Assembly: GCA_963724195.1 (NCBI GenBank)
Contig: CAVRTQ010000012.1
Coordinates: 62,001 to 126,000, forward strand
Length of the DNA: 64,000 nt
Origin: Solirubrobacter sp963724195
Lineage (GTDB): Bacteria; Actinomycetota; Thermoleophilia; Solirubrobacterales; Solirubrobacteraceae
Direction: 5' to 3'
The position numbers and the translations under genes were made by a program. Position 1 is the first letter of the stretch; every line of letters starts with the position of its first letter. This document shows, in pieces, positions 37,505 to 46,656 of this stretch. The notes beneath the pieces were generated by a model. The model was not told the DNA's origin. It searched no databases and worked only from the letters and a program-made list of their open reading frames with translations.

Positions 37505-38133
37505 CGCCGGAGCCACTCGGAGTGCTCCCGCCAGCGCGGTGCGCGCGAGGCGAGCAGCCGCCAGAAGCGCGGCGAGTGGTCCATCACCTCGAGGTGCGCG
37601 ACCTCGTGCTCGACCACGTAGTCGAGGATCTCCGGCGGGGCGAGGAGCAGCCGCCAGTTGAAGGACATCGCGCCCGTGGACGAGCACGACGCCCAGCGCG
37701 TCTTCTGCCCGCGGATCGTCAGGCCCGTGTAGGTGGACCCGGCCCGCCGGCACGCCGCGTCCAGCCGCGGCGCCACCTCCACGCGCGCCCGGCGCCGGTA
37801 CCAGCGCTCGATCGCCGCGCGGGCGCCCTCGCCCTCCGGGATCAGCAGCCGGTCGCCGACCCGCTGCACGCGCGCGCGCCCGCGCTCGGGCACCAGCGTC
37901 AGCCGCTCCCCCAGGTACGGCACCGTGCCGGGCGCGCGCCCGACCTCGCGCGCTGCCGCGGCGACCGCTTGGCGGCGCCGCGCGATCCACGGCGCGAGCT
38001 CCCGCACGGCCTGCTCGGCGTGGCGCTCGGGCGAACGCGCCGGCAACACGACCTCGATCTCACCGTTGCCATCGACGCTCACGCGAATGCGACGGGCCCG
38101 GTCACTGCGGCGGATGCGGTACGGCACGGACAC
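37480..38133 (-). CDS. YgjP-like metallopeptidase domain protein (DUF45)
   Basis: 217 residues. The N-terminal strand region (PYRIRRSDRARRIRVSVDG) precedes GLTIRGQKTRWASCSSTGAM and NWRLLLAPPEILDYVVEHEV, then the zinc motif HEVAHLEVMDHSPRFW (HExxH plus third His), the hallmark of the YgjP/UPF0? WLM-like metallopeptidases. Cytoplasmic; physiological substrate unknown. The GTG start lies 9 nt after TAGGCT on the minus strand and 46 bp from a divergent small gene. Confidence 0.88.
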   Translation of the reverse strand: MSVPYRIRRSDRARRIRVSVDGNGEIEVVLPARSPERHAEQAVRELAPWIARRRQAVAAAAREVGRAPGTVPYLGERLTLVPERGRARVQRVGDRLLIPEGEGARAAIERWYRRRARVEVAPRLDAACRRAGSTYTGLTIRGQKTRWASCSSTGAMSFNWRLLLAPPEILDYVVEHEVAHLEVMDHSPRFWRLLASRAPRWREHSEWLRRYGSTLTL

Positions 38134-38179
38134 GGCGGGAAGAGCCTAGAGACGGCGGCGGCGTACCCTCCAGGCGCGT

Positions 38180-38476
38180 ATGGAGAAATCGCAAGTCCCC
38201 CTGCCCGACGGCGTGCGCGAACCCTTCACGGTCTACCTCAACGGGGTGCGGCAGGAACTGGGGCGGGATTACCGCATCTCGGACCGCAGGCTGGTCTTCG
38301 AGAAGGAGCTGGTCAAGGAAGGCAACCTCGGCTTCTGGCGCTGGTTCTTGGGCGCATGGGGTATCGGTACCTACAAGCGCAACGACCAGGTGGATGTGGC
38401 GTGGGACGTGAACGGTCAGCCCCGCGTCGCTCACGCCCTGGACATCGAACCCGGCACACCGAGATCCGGCTCCTGA
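38180..38476 (+). CDS. Small conserved-looking protein, unknown function
   Basis: 98 residues: VPLPDGVREPFTVYLNGVRQ, ELGRDYRISDRRLVFEKELV, and a Trp/aromatic patch GFWRWFLGAWGIGTYKRNDQ. Resembles short actinobacterial proteins of unknown function; soluble, without cysteine. TACCCT lies 10 nt before the ATG, as for several neighbours. No operon partner overlaps; the next gene starts 46 bp downstream. Confidence 0.72.
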   Translation: MEKSQVPLPDGVREPFTVYLNGVRQELGRDYRISDRRLVFEKELVKEGNLGFWRWFLGAWGIGTYKRNDQVDVAWDVNGQPRVAHALDIEPGTPRSGS

Positions 38477-38522
38477 CGGGGCATCTCATGCTGCCCGCCA
38501 CCCGCGCCGATGACTGTTCCCG

Positions 38523-39860
38523 ATGGCCTCCCACTACGACAAGCCCGATACCCGCGTACACGACGCGCTGAAGCGCATCGGGCCGCTGCCGGTCCTGGGT
38601 GGGACCGTCTCGCGCATCCGCACGTTGGCCAACGATCCGAACGGCACGACGACCGACCTCGTGCAGGTGATCGAGTCCGACGAGGCCTTCTCCGCGAACC
38701 TGCTGCGCTACGCGAACTCGGCGGCCCACGCCCGTCCGATCCGCGCGCGCACGATCCGCCAGGCCGTGACGCTGCTCGGCCGCCGCGCGCTCGTGCGGAT
38801 CGCGCTCGAGGCTGAGACCTACCGCTTCCTGGAGCGCTTCCCCGGCGGCGCGCACCTCAGCCGCGGTCAGCTCCACATCCACGCCGTCACCGTCGCCGCG
38901 TACGCCGCGACCACCGCGGACCTGCGCGGCGCCCAGACCGACAGCGCGCACCTCGCCGGCCTGCTGCATGACGTCGGCAAGCTGCTCATGCCCGCGGCGT
39001 TCGGCGTCGCCGCACTCGAGGAGATCGCCGCCCAGGCGCCGTTCGGCTCCGCCCGCGCCGAGCTCGAGCGCAAGCGGCTCGGCCTCGACCACGCGCAGGC
39101 GGGATCACTGCTCGTCGGCCTGAGCGAGCCCGCCGACGAGGTCACCCGCGCGATCGCGTACCACCACGGCGGGCCGACCGGGCTGGCCGTCCCGTCCGAC
39201 GAGACCGCCTGCGTGATCGTCGGCGACGTGCTCGCGCACATGATCGCCGGCGCCGACCCGGACCGCGCGCTGCTGGCGATCGCGCTCGACCGCCTCGGCG
39301 CCTCCCCCGACCTGCTCGACGAGGTGGCCGAGAAGGCCGGTATCGCGCCCACCGGCGCCGTCGGCGATCTCGCGGAGGCCGTCGGCCGCCTCGAGGCCGT
39401 CGCCCACACCGACGACCTCACCGGCCTGCACAACCGCCGCTCCTGGATCGAGACCGTCCGCCGCGAGCTCGCGAGCGGGACGGAGGGCGCGCTGCTCGTC
39501 TGCGACGTCGACGGCTTCAAGAGCGTCAACGAGGCCCACGGCCACCGCGCCGGCGACCTCGTCCTGACCGAGGTCGCGCGCGTGCTCGCCCGCCACGGAG
39601 TCGCGGGCCGGCTCGGCGGCGACGAGTTCGGCGTCTGGGTTCGTGAAGGCCAGGACGCGGGCCGCCGCGCGGCCGACGCGATCATGCACGACGTCGCCGA
39701 GAGCCTCCCGGTCGAGCTCGTCACGGGCCCCAGCCCGCTCGGGATCACGGTCGGGCTCGCCTCGACGCCGCCGGGCGGCGCCGAGGTGATGGAGCTGCTG
39801 GAGGCCGCGGACCGCGAGCTCTACGCGAGCAAGCCCGGCGGGCGTCGCTCTACGCGGTGA
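38523..39860 (+). CDS. HDOD-GGDEF protein, probable diguanylate cyclase
   Basis: 445 residues. Residues ~15-220 form an HDOD domain (IGPLPVLGGTVSRIRTLAND, ESDEAFSANLLRYANSA, AGLLHDVGKLLMPAAF, AIAYHHGGPTGLA). Residues ~285-445 form a GGDEF domain: TDDLTGLHNRRSW, CDVDGFKSVNEAHGHRAGD and the intact active-site GRLGGDEFGVWV, so c-di-GMP synthesis is likely. HDOD domains are regulatory and non-catalytic. No membrane segment, so a cytosolic signalling protein. Its end overlaps the convergent metF by 11 bp. Confidence 0.93.
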   Translation: MASHYDKPDTRVHDALKRIGPLPVLGGTVSRIRTLANDPNGTTTDLVQVIESDEAFSANLLRYANSAAHARPIRARTIRQAVTLLGRRALVRIALEAETYRFLERFPGGAHLSRGQLHIHAVTVAAYAATTADLRGAQTDSAHLAGLLHDVGKLLMPAAFGVAALEEIAAQAPFGSARAELERKRLGLDHAQAGSLLVGLSEPADEVTRAIAYHHGGPTGLAVPSDETACVIVGDVLAHMIAGADPDRALLAIALDRLGASPDLLDEVAEKAGIAPTGAVGDLAEAVGRLEAVAHTDDLTGLHNRRSWIETVRRELASGTEGALLVCDVDGFKSVNEAHGHRAGDLVLTEVARVLARHGVAGRLGGDEFGVWVREGQDAGRRAADAIMHDVAESLPVELVTGPSPLGITVGLASTPPGGAEVMELLEAADRELYASKPGGRRSTR

Positions 39861-40758
39861 CCGCGCGGCGCCACGGCGCGAGGCACCGGAGCGCGCTCAG
39901 GATCGCGCGCGTCGAGGGCGAGCGGTTGAGCGTGTAGAAGTGGATGCCGGGCGCGCCGTTGGCGAGCAGGTCGGCGCACTGCATCGTCGCGTAGGCGACG
40001 CCGAAGTCCGCGACCGCGTCCGGCTGATCGCTGCGCAGCTCGAGCTCGCGCAGCAGGCCGGGCGGGATCGACGCGCCGCACATCTCCGTGAAGCGCTTGA
40101 CCTGGTTGACGTTCGTGATCGGCATGATGCCCGGGATGATCGGGACGTCGATCCCGGCTTCCCGCGCGCGGGCCACGAAGTCGTAGTAGAGCTGGTTGTC
40201 GAAGAACAGCTGCGTGACCAAGAAGCGCGCGCCGGCGTCGACCTTCTCGCGGGTGTAGCGCAGGTCGGACTCGGCGGAATCGGCCGCGAGATGCACCTCG
40301 GGGAAGCAGGCCGCGCCGATCGCGAAGTCGTAGTCGGAGCGGATCAGCTCGATCAGCTCGCGTGAGTAGCGCAGGCCGCCGTCGGCCGCCTGCCACTCCT
40401 TCGCGTCCACGCCCGCGGGCGGGTCCCCGCGCAGCGCGAGCACGTTCTCGATCCCGGCGTCGCGCATGCGGTCCAGCACGGCGCGCAGCTCGTCGACGGT
40501 CGCGCCGACGCACGTGAAGTGCGCCATCGCCTCCAGGCCGTGGTCGGCCTTGATGCGGCTGACGATGTCGATCGTCTGGCCGCGCTGGGCGGGCGTGCCG
40601 CCTGCGCCGTAGGTCACGGAGACGAACGTCGGATCGAGGCGGGCGAGCTCCGCCAGCGCGGCGAACAGGTTCGCTTCGCCCTCCTCGGTCTTGGGCGGGA
40701 AGAACTCGAACGAGAAGGCCGGCTCGGTCCCGCTCGCGATCCGTTCGTCGATACGCAT
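39850..40758 (-). CDS. metF: Methylenetetrahydrofolate reductase
   Basis: 302 residues from the ATG at 40758. Signatures: FSFEFFPPKTEEGEANLF with the catalytic Glu, TFVSVTYGAGGTPAQRGQTI, MAHFTCVGATVDELRAVL, NVLALRGDPPAG and FLVTQLFFDNQLYYDFV, then PIIPGIMPITNVNQVKRF. It is an FAD enzyme reducing methylene- to methyl-THF for methionine synthesis. Full length for the bacterial form. The MBL-fold gene starts upstream in the same direction, ending 10 bp before this start, so the two are probably co-transcribed. Confidence 0.96.
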   Translation of the reverse strand: MRIDERIASGTEPAFSFEFFPPKTEEGEANLFAALAELARLDPTFVSVTYGAGGTPAQRGQTIDIVSRIKADHGLEAMAHFTCVGATVDELRAVLDRMRDAGIENVLALRGDPPAGVDAKEWQAADGGLRYSRELIELIRSDYDFAIGAACFPEVHLAADSAESDLRYTREKVDAGARFLVTQLFFDNQLYYDFVARAREAGIDVPIIPGIMPITNVNQVKRFTEMCGASIPPGLLRELELRSDQPDAVADFGVAYATMQCADLLANGAPGIHFYTLNRSPSTRAILSALRCLAPWRRAVTA

Positions 40759-40768
40759 CGCGCCGAGT

Positions 40769-41752
40769 CTACGAGGCGAGCTCCCAGTGCTCCACGGGAT
40801 CTCCACCATCGTTGAGGACCTCGCCCAACCGCTGCAGGTGCACGAGCCAGGCGCGCGTCAGCGTGATCAGCCAGCTCGCCATCGCCGCGGTGAAGGCCTC
40901 GCCGTAGACGGCGCGCGCGGTGTCGTAGGCCGACTTCGGACCGTCGGCGAGCGCCGTGCGGGTGGCGTTCACGCGCGCCTCGACCTCGCGGCGATTGGCG
41001 TCGATGTGCGCCTGGATGTCCGTGAACGGGCGGGCGTGGCCGGCGAGCGCGAGCCGCGCGTCGAGCCGTTCGATCACGGTCAGCGAGTCCAGGAACTCGC
41101 CGACCGGGTCCGGCGTGTAGCCGACGTCGAAGTACTGCGAGACGCGGCCCATCAGATGGTCGCCGCTGAGCAGCACGCGCTGCTCGGGCTGGTGCAGGCA
41201 CACGTGCGAGGGCGCGTGACCGGGTGTCTCGATCACGTTCCAGGTGCCCGCGTCGGTCTCGAACGTCACCCCGGGGAGCAGGTCCTGGTCGGCGTAGAGC
41301 GTGCCGGCCTGACCGCTGCCCATCCCGCGCCGCGCCTGCGCCCAGCGCTCCAGCGGCTGCGCGGGCACGCCGCTGAGCAGCGCGATCTCGATCGTCTTGT
41401 CCAGGTCGTCGTGTGCGTGCCGCTTCCAGTTCGGGTGCATCCACACCTCACAGCCCGCGCGCTCGGCCAGCGGCGGCGCCTGGCCGCAGTGATCGATGTG
41501 GGCGTGGGTGATGACGATCAGCTGGATGTCGTCGACGCGGTGGCCCGTGCGCTCCAGGGCCTGCTCGAGGTGGCCCATCGTGCCGCGGTCGTGCATGCCC
41601 GTGTCCACGAGCACGATGCCGTCGCCGGACTGGAGGGCCCAGGCGTTGGCGTGGGGGACGCCGGGCAGGTCGAGGGGGAGGCGGAGCCGCCACACGCCGG
41701 GCAGCACGCGCTCGCCCCGGCCCTGCTCGCGCGGTCGGGTCGGCTTACGCAC
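40769..41752 (-). CDS. MBL-fold metallo-hydrolase
   Basis: 327 residues from a GTG that follows the minus-strand box TAGCGT by 7 nt. Metal site motifs: LIVITHAHIDHCGQ (HxHxDH), ETPGHAPSHVCLH, LLSGDHLMG and LALAGHARPFTDI. A C-terminal helical region (AFTAAMASWLITLTRAWLVH) resembles the extension of SoxH/AIM-1-like or LACTB2-like hydrolases. Substrate unknown. The gene overlaps no other and precedes metF in the same direction; the divergent gene at 41778 shares its promoter region. Confidence 0.88.
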   Translation of the reverse strand: MRKPTRPREQGRGERVLPGVWRLRLPLDLPGVPHANAWALQSGDGIVLVDTGMHDRGTMGHLEQALERTGHRVDDIQLIVITHAHIDHCGQAPPLAERAGCEVWMHPNWKRHAHDDLDKTIEIALLSGVPAQPLERWAQARRGMGSGQAGTLYADQDLLPGVTFETDAGTWNVIETPGHAPSHVCLHQPEQRVLLSGDHLMGRVSQYFDVGYTPDPVGEFLDSLTVIERLDARLALAGHARPFTDIQAHIDANRREVEARVNATRTALADGPKSAYDTARAVYGEAFTAAMASWLITLTRAWLVHLQRLGEVLNDGGDPVEHWELAS

Positions 41753-41759
41753 GGCCAAG

Positions 41760-41769
41760 ACGCTACCGT
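41760..41769. promoter_or_regulatory. Shared-TA divergent promoter (ACGCTACCGT)
   Basis: The plus-strand TACCGT (41764-41769) is 8 nt before the ATG at 41778; the minus-strand TAGCGT (41760-41765) is 7 nt before the GTG at 41752. The two boxes share TA at 41764-41765 in a 25-bp gap. Confidence 0.65.
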
Positions 41770-41777
41770 CGAGGCCG

Positions 41778-42115
41778 ATGGCGAAGAAGTCCCGCCTGAA
41801 GGCGCCCGAGTTCTCGTACGGCGACCCGGCCGATTCGGTGCTCGTGCTGCGCGGCTCGATGACGCCCGCGACGCGGCTCCAGTACGCCGAGGTCGTGAGC
41901 GGGAACATCCTCTCGCGCGAGGACGCCTGGCACCGGGCCGTCGAGTTCCTGTTCGAGCGGCTCGTCGTGCGCTGGGAGATCGCGGGGACGCCGCCGATCG
42001 CCAAGCAGAAGGAGCTGCTCGCCCGCTACCGCTTCGCCTCCCAGGACGAGCGCGTCTGGATTCGCGGCGTGCTGCGCGAGCACCTGGCCGAACACTTCCC
42101 GGAGATGCAGGCGCC

Positions 42116-42119
<4 letters not shown>
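41778..42119 (+). CDS. Small soluble protein, unknown function, coupled to M29 peptidase
   Basis: 113 residues: MAKKSRLKAPEFSYGDPADS, VLVLRGSMTPATRLQYAEVV, then a helical part EDAWHRAVEFLFERLVVRWE and KQKELLARYRFASQDERVWI. No motif recognised; no membrane segment. The TGA overlaps the ATG of the aminopeptidase gene (ATGA), so the two are translationally coupled and the protein may assist the peptidase or share a function. TACCGT lies 8 nt before the ATG. Function unknown. Confidence 0.78.
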
Positions 42120-43186
<1,067 letters not shown>

Positions 43187-43190
<4 letters not shown>

Positions 43191-44179
43191 TCCTTGTCCT
43201 TGGGCTCGTCGCGCAGCGGCAGGTAGGGCTCCTTGTCCGGGGGGTGCCCTTCCTGGATCGCCTTGCTGCGCTCCATCTCGGAATTGAACTCGGCGCCGAG
43301 CAGCACGATGATGTTCGTGATCCAGAGCCACGTGAGGAACACGATCACGCCGCCGAGGGAGCCGTAGGTCTTGTTGTAGGAGCTGAAGTTCGCGACGTAG
43401 AGCGCGAACAGGGCGGAGGCGGCGATCCACAGGATCACGGCGAGCAGGCCGCCGGGCGTGACCCACGGGAAGCCGGGCTGCTTGACGTTCGGGCATGCCC
43501 AGTACAGCAGCGAGAGCATGAAGCTCACGATGAGGAGCAGCACGGGCCACTTGGCGATGTTCCAGACGTCGACGAATTGGTCGCCGAGGCCGATGAGGTT
43601 GCCGATCTCCTGCGCCACGGGACCGGTGAAGACGATCGCCAGCGAGGTGATCGTCAGCAGGACGAGCATGACGATCGTCACGCCGAGGCGGACCGGGATC
43701 TTCTTCCAGATCGGCCGGCCCTCGGGGACGTCCCAGACGTTGTTGGACGCGTCCATGAACGCGCTGATGTAGCCCGAGGCGGACCAGATGGCGAGGACGA
43801 GGCCGATGATCAGCGCGACCGTCGAGCCGCCCTGGTTCTGCTCGAGGCTGGTCAGGACGTTGGTGAGGATGTCCTTGGCCGGGCCGGGGGCGACGGTGCC
43901 GAGCTGGTCGAGCAGCGGCTGGGTGGCCGACGGGCCGATCACGCCCAGGACGGACACCAGCGCGAGGATCATCGGGAACAGCGACAGCACACCGAAGTAG
44001 GTGAGCGCCGCCGCCCAGGTGGTCAGCTGGTCATCGCTGAACTGCTTGAAGGTGCGCTTGAGGATCGCCGGCCAGGCCTCCTTCGGGAGGTCGGTCGGCT
44101 TGTCCTTGTCGTTGTCGTCGTCGCGATCGAAGCGCTTGTCCGAGGACTGGGGCTTCGACTCGCTTGCTGCTCGGGCCAT
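43187..44179 (-). CDS. YihY/BrkB-like membrane protein
   Basis: 330 residues from the ATG at 44179; a GTG at 44197 adds six. A polar N-terminus rich in Asp/Lys precedes the YihY signatures FSDDQLTTWAAALTYFGVLS, LFPMILALVSVLGVI, IWSASGYISAFMDASNNVW and PGGLLAVILWIAASALFALY, then SSYNKTYGSLGGVIVFLTWL. About six membrane segments. Once called ribonuclease BN by error; the real function is unknown, possibly transport. Both termini are charged, the C-terminus containing PPDKEPYLPLRDEPKD. Confidence 0.93.
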
Positions 44180-44241
44180 GTCTCTCGGGTTACCCACCGG
44201 AGACGCCGTCTGATCGTCTGCCCGCTAAGTTCCGGACACCC

Positions 44242-45654
44242 ATGGAGCGCCGCACGAAGATCGTCGCCACGATCGGGCCCGCATCCCGTGATCCCGAGGT
44301 CCTCGCCAGGATGGTCGAGGCCGGGATGGATGTGGCCCGCCTGAACTTCTCTCACGGCAGCGCCGACGAGCACGCGGAAACCGCGCGCCTCGTCCGCGAA
44401 GCCGCCGGACGCGTCGGCCGCCAGGTCGCGATCCTGCAGGACCTGCCCGGGCCGAAGCTGCGCATCGGCAAGCTGCGCGACGGCGTCGTCGAGTTCAAGC
44501 CCGGCGACACCACGACGTTCGTCTGCGGGCCCGACGGGGGTGAGGGCGACGCGTCGAAGCTGTTCATCACGTACGCAGGCCTGGCCTCCACGGTCGACCG
44601 CGACGAGATCATGTACCTCGCCGACGGCTCCGTCCGCCTGCGCGTGACCGAGGTCCGCGCCGACTCGGGCGAGATCGACGCCATGGTCGAGATCGGCGGC
44701 GCGGTCGCGTCCCGCCAGGGCCTGAACATCCCCGGCGAGACGGCGGCGCTGCCGTCCGTGCCCGACGAGGACCTCGAGCACGTGCGTACGGGCGAGCGGA
44801 TCGGCGTGGACATCGTCGCGCTGTCGTTCGTCCGCCGCGCCGAGGACGTCACGGAGCTGCGCAAGCACACGCGTCTCCCGCTGGTGGCCAAGATCGAGAA
44901 GCCGCAGGCCGTGACGCGCCTGGAGGAGATCGTCCGCGCCACCGACTGCGTGATGGTCGCGCGCGGCGACCTCGGCATCGAGATGGACATCCAGGACGTC
45001 CCGATCGTCCAGAAGCAGATCATCGCGCTCTCGGGCGCGCTCGCCCGGCCGGTGATCACCGCGACGCAGATGCTCGACTCGATGGTCGCGTCCTCACGCC
45101 CGACCCGCGCCGAGGTCACCGACGTCGCCAACGCCATCCTCGACGGCACCGACGCCGTGATGCTCTCCCAGGAGAGCGCCGTCGGCCAGTATCCGGTCGA
45201 GTCGGTGGCGATGCTCGCCTCGGTCGCGCGGCGGACCGAATCCACCGCGCCGTACCGGGAGTGGAACGAGCGGCGCGTCCGCCGCGACCGCCGCGACCCC
45301 GCGTACACGCTCGCCTACACCGCCACCCGGGCGGCGCAGGAGCTGGGGCTGGCGGCGCTCGTGTGCCCGACCCTGTCCGGACGCAGCGCCCGCCTGATCT
45401 CCGCGCACCGCCCGACCGTGCCGATCTACGCGTTGTCGCCGGGTCGCGAGACCGTGCGCCGCTGCGGGCTGATGTGGGGCGTCCAGGCCGCGTCGATGCG
45501 CCGCTACGAGGTCACCGAGGAGCTGATCGCCGCGTCCGCCAAGCGCGTCGTGGAGCTCGGCTGGTGCAAGCCCGGCGACCGCGTCGGCATCACCGCCGGG
45601 TTGCCGTCGGGCAAGCCGGGCACGACGTCGCTGCTGCAGATCCAAGAGGTCTAG
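44242..45654 (+). CDS. pyk: Pyruvate kinase
   Basis: 470 residues, full length. Signatures: RRTKIVATIGPASRDPEVL, MDVARLNFSHGSADEH, LQDLPGPKLRIGKL, VAKIEKPQAVTRLEEI with the catalytic Lys, MVARGDLGIEMDIQDVPIVQ with metal ligands, and VITATQMLDSMVASSRPTRA, NAILDGTDAVMLSQESAVGQ. The C-terminal allosteric domain ends GITAGLPSGKPGTTSLLQIQ. It makes pyruvate and ATP from PEP and ADP. TAAGTT lies 10 nt before the ATG. A short ASCH-type protein follows after 3 bp. Confidence 0.97.
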   Translation: MERRTKIVATIGPASRDPEVLARMVEAGMDVARLNFSHGSADEHAETARLVREAAGRVGRQVAILQDLPGPKLRIGKLRDGVVEFKPGDTTTFVCGPDGGEGDASKLFITYAGLASTVDRDEIMYLADGSVRLRVTEVRADSGEIDAMVEIGGAVASRQGLNIPGETAALPSVPDEDLEHVRTGERIGVDIVALSFVRRAEDVTELRKHTRLPLVAKIEKPQAVTRLEEIVRATDCVMVARGDLGIEMDIQDVPIVQKQIIALSGALARPVITATQMLDSMVASSRPTRAEVTDVANAILDGTDAVMLSQESAVGQYPVESVAMLASVARRTESTAPYREWNERRVRRDRRDPAYTLAYTATRAAQELGLAALVCPTLSGRSARLISAHRPTVPIYALSPGRETVRRCGLMWGVQAASMRRYEVTEELIAASAKRVVELGWCKPGDRVGITAGLPSGKPGTTSLLQIQEV

Positions 45655-45657
45655 CGC

Positions 45658-46197
45658 GTGCTGTTCCGGCCGGCGGATCTCGAGGGGATCGCGGCCGGAA
45701 CGGTCACGCTGGCGTTCCGGCGGTGGGACAAGCCGCGCGTGAAGGTGGGCTCGACGCAGAAGACTCCGGTGGGGGTCGTGGAGTTCACGTCGTGCGAGCT
45801 GGTCGACGTGATCACGGACGAAGACGCGCGCGCGGCGGGGTTCGCGTCGCCGGACGAAGTCGAGGCGCGGATGCGCAAGACCGGGCGCGTGTATCGGGTC
45901 GGGCTGCGCGTGGCGGGCCCGGACCCGCGCGTGGCGCTGCGCCGCGCGCCGCCGGACGAGGCGGTCTTCGCGGCGTTGGAGCGGTACCCGTGGGCGCGTG
46001 ACTATCTGCAGGCGATCGCGGATCGGCCCGCGGTGCGGGCGCCCGACCTGGCCGAGTCCTTCGGGCGCGAGACCGCGGCGTTCAAGCGCGATATCCGCAA
46101 GCTCAAGGAGCTCGGACTGACCGAGTCGCTGGACGTGGGCTACCGGTTGTCGCCGCGGGGGGAGTTGGTCTTGCGTGCGTTGGCTACGGGCTCGTAG
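45658..46197 (+). CDS. ASCH-domain-like protein with C-terminal winged helix
   Basis: 179 residues from a GTG three bases after the pyk stop, so probably read from the same transcript. Residues ~1-100 look like an ASCH/PUA-type RNA-binding fold (MLFRPADLEGIAAGTVTLAF, RRWDKPRVKVGSTQKTPVGV, GRVYRVGLRVAGPDP). Residues ~115-175 resemble a winged helix (APDLAESFGRETAAFKRDIR, KLKELGLTESLDVGYRLSPR). The combination would suit an RNA- or nucleotide-sensing regulator. I do not know a characterised homologue. Function unproven. Confidence 0.78.
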   Translation: MLFRPADLEGIAAGTVTLAFRRWDKPRVKVGSTQKTPVGVVEFTSCELVDVITDEDARAAGFASPDEVEARMRKTGRVYRVGLRVAGPDPRVALRRAPPDEAVFAALERYPWARDYLQAIADRPAVRAPDLAESFGRETAAFKRDIRKLKELGLTESLDVGYRLSPRGELVLRALATGS

Positions 46198-46213
46198 CGG
46201 TTACAGGCAGCAC

Positions 46214-46640
46214 CGAGGGAGGGGGAGCGGCGTTTCGGCCCCGCGGCGCGAACATCGTGGGCTCCGGGCTCCGCGTGGCACGGCCGGGTTGGCGTGCCGC
46301 TCTCAGTCAAGTTACGGGCACCGGAAATCGCGAGGAGCGGTTGTGGTTGCTTCGAGCCGCGTCCACGTCCGATCGATCGGGCTCGATCACGACCGCGCTT
46401 CGAACAAAGGGGGTGATGCACAAACGTCACTCCAGGAGCGAACGTTTGTTCATCACCCCCTCCAGCGCGTGTTCGTTTCCGCGAGATCCGCAGGAGGTCG
46501 ACGGACGAGCGTGGCGCCCCACGAAATGTCAGTGGCCCGTAACTCGACTGAGAGCGGCACGCCAATCTCGACCGTGCCACGCGGAGCTCGGACCCCGATG
46601 TTCGCGCCGCGCGAGCCCAAACGCCGCTCCCTTCCCCCTC
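46214..46640. repeat. Large imperfect palindrome (foldback element), arms about 100 bp
   Basis: The left arm (about 46217-46320) and right arm (about 46533-46640) are reverse complements with roughly 85-90% identity by eye, including shared blocks GGCGCGAACATCG, CTCCGCGTGGCACGG, TTGGCGTGCCGCTCTCAGTC and GTTACGGGC. The ~210-bp centre is diverged but ends in an apical hairpin (GGGGGTGATG with CATCACCCCC). No credible gene: frames on both strands merely encode similar low-complexity peptides because of the inverted symmetry. It lies between two convergent genes. Candidates are a MITE-like mobile element, a cruciform or a structured RNA. Confidence 0.85.
46440..46451. promoter_or_regulatory. LexA/SOS-box-like site GAACGTTTGTTC
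   Basis: The sequence matches GAAC-N4-GTTC, the core of SOS boxes in Gram-positive bacteria including actinobacteria. It lies at the apex of the large palindrome. No SOS gene starts nearby: flanking genes converge on this region. A chance match within a symmetrical element is possible. Confidence 0.35.
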
Positions 46641-46656
46641 GATGAGCAGTTGACGT

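Noticed and set aside
46140..46645. Two similar peptides encoded on opposite strands of the palindrome
   Set aside because: Their similarity follows from the inverted repeat; neither resembles a protein domain.
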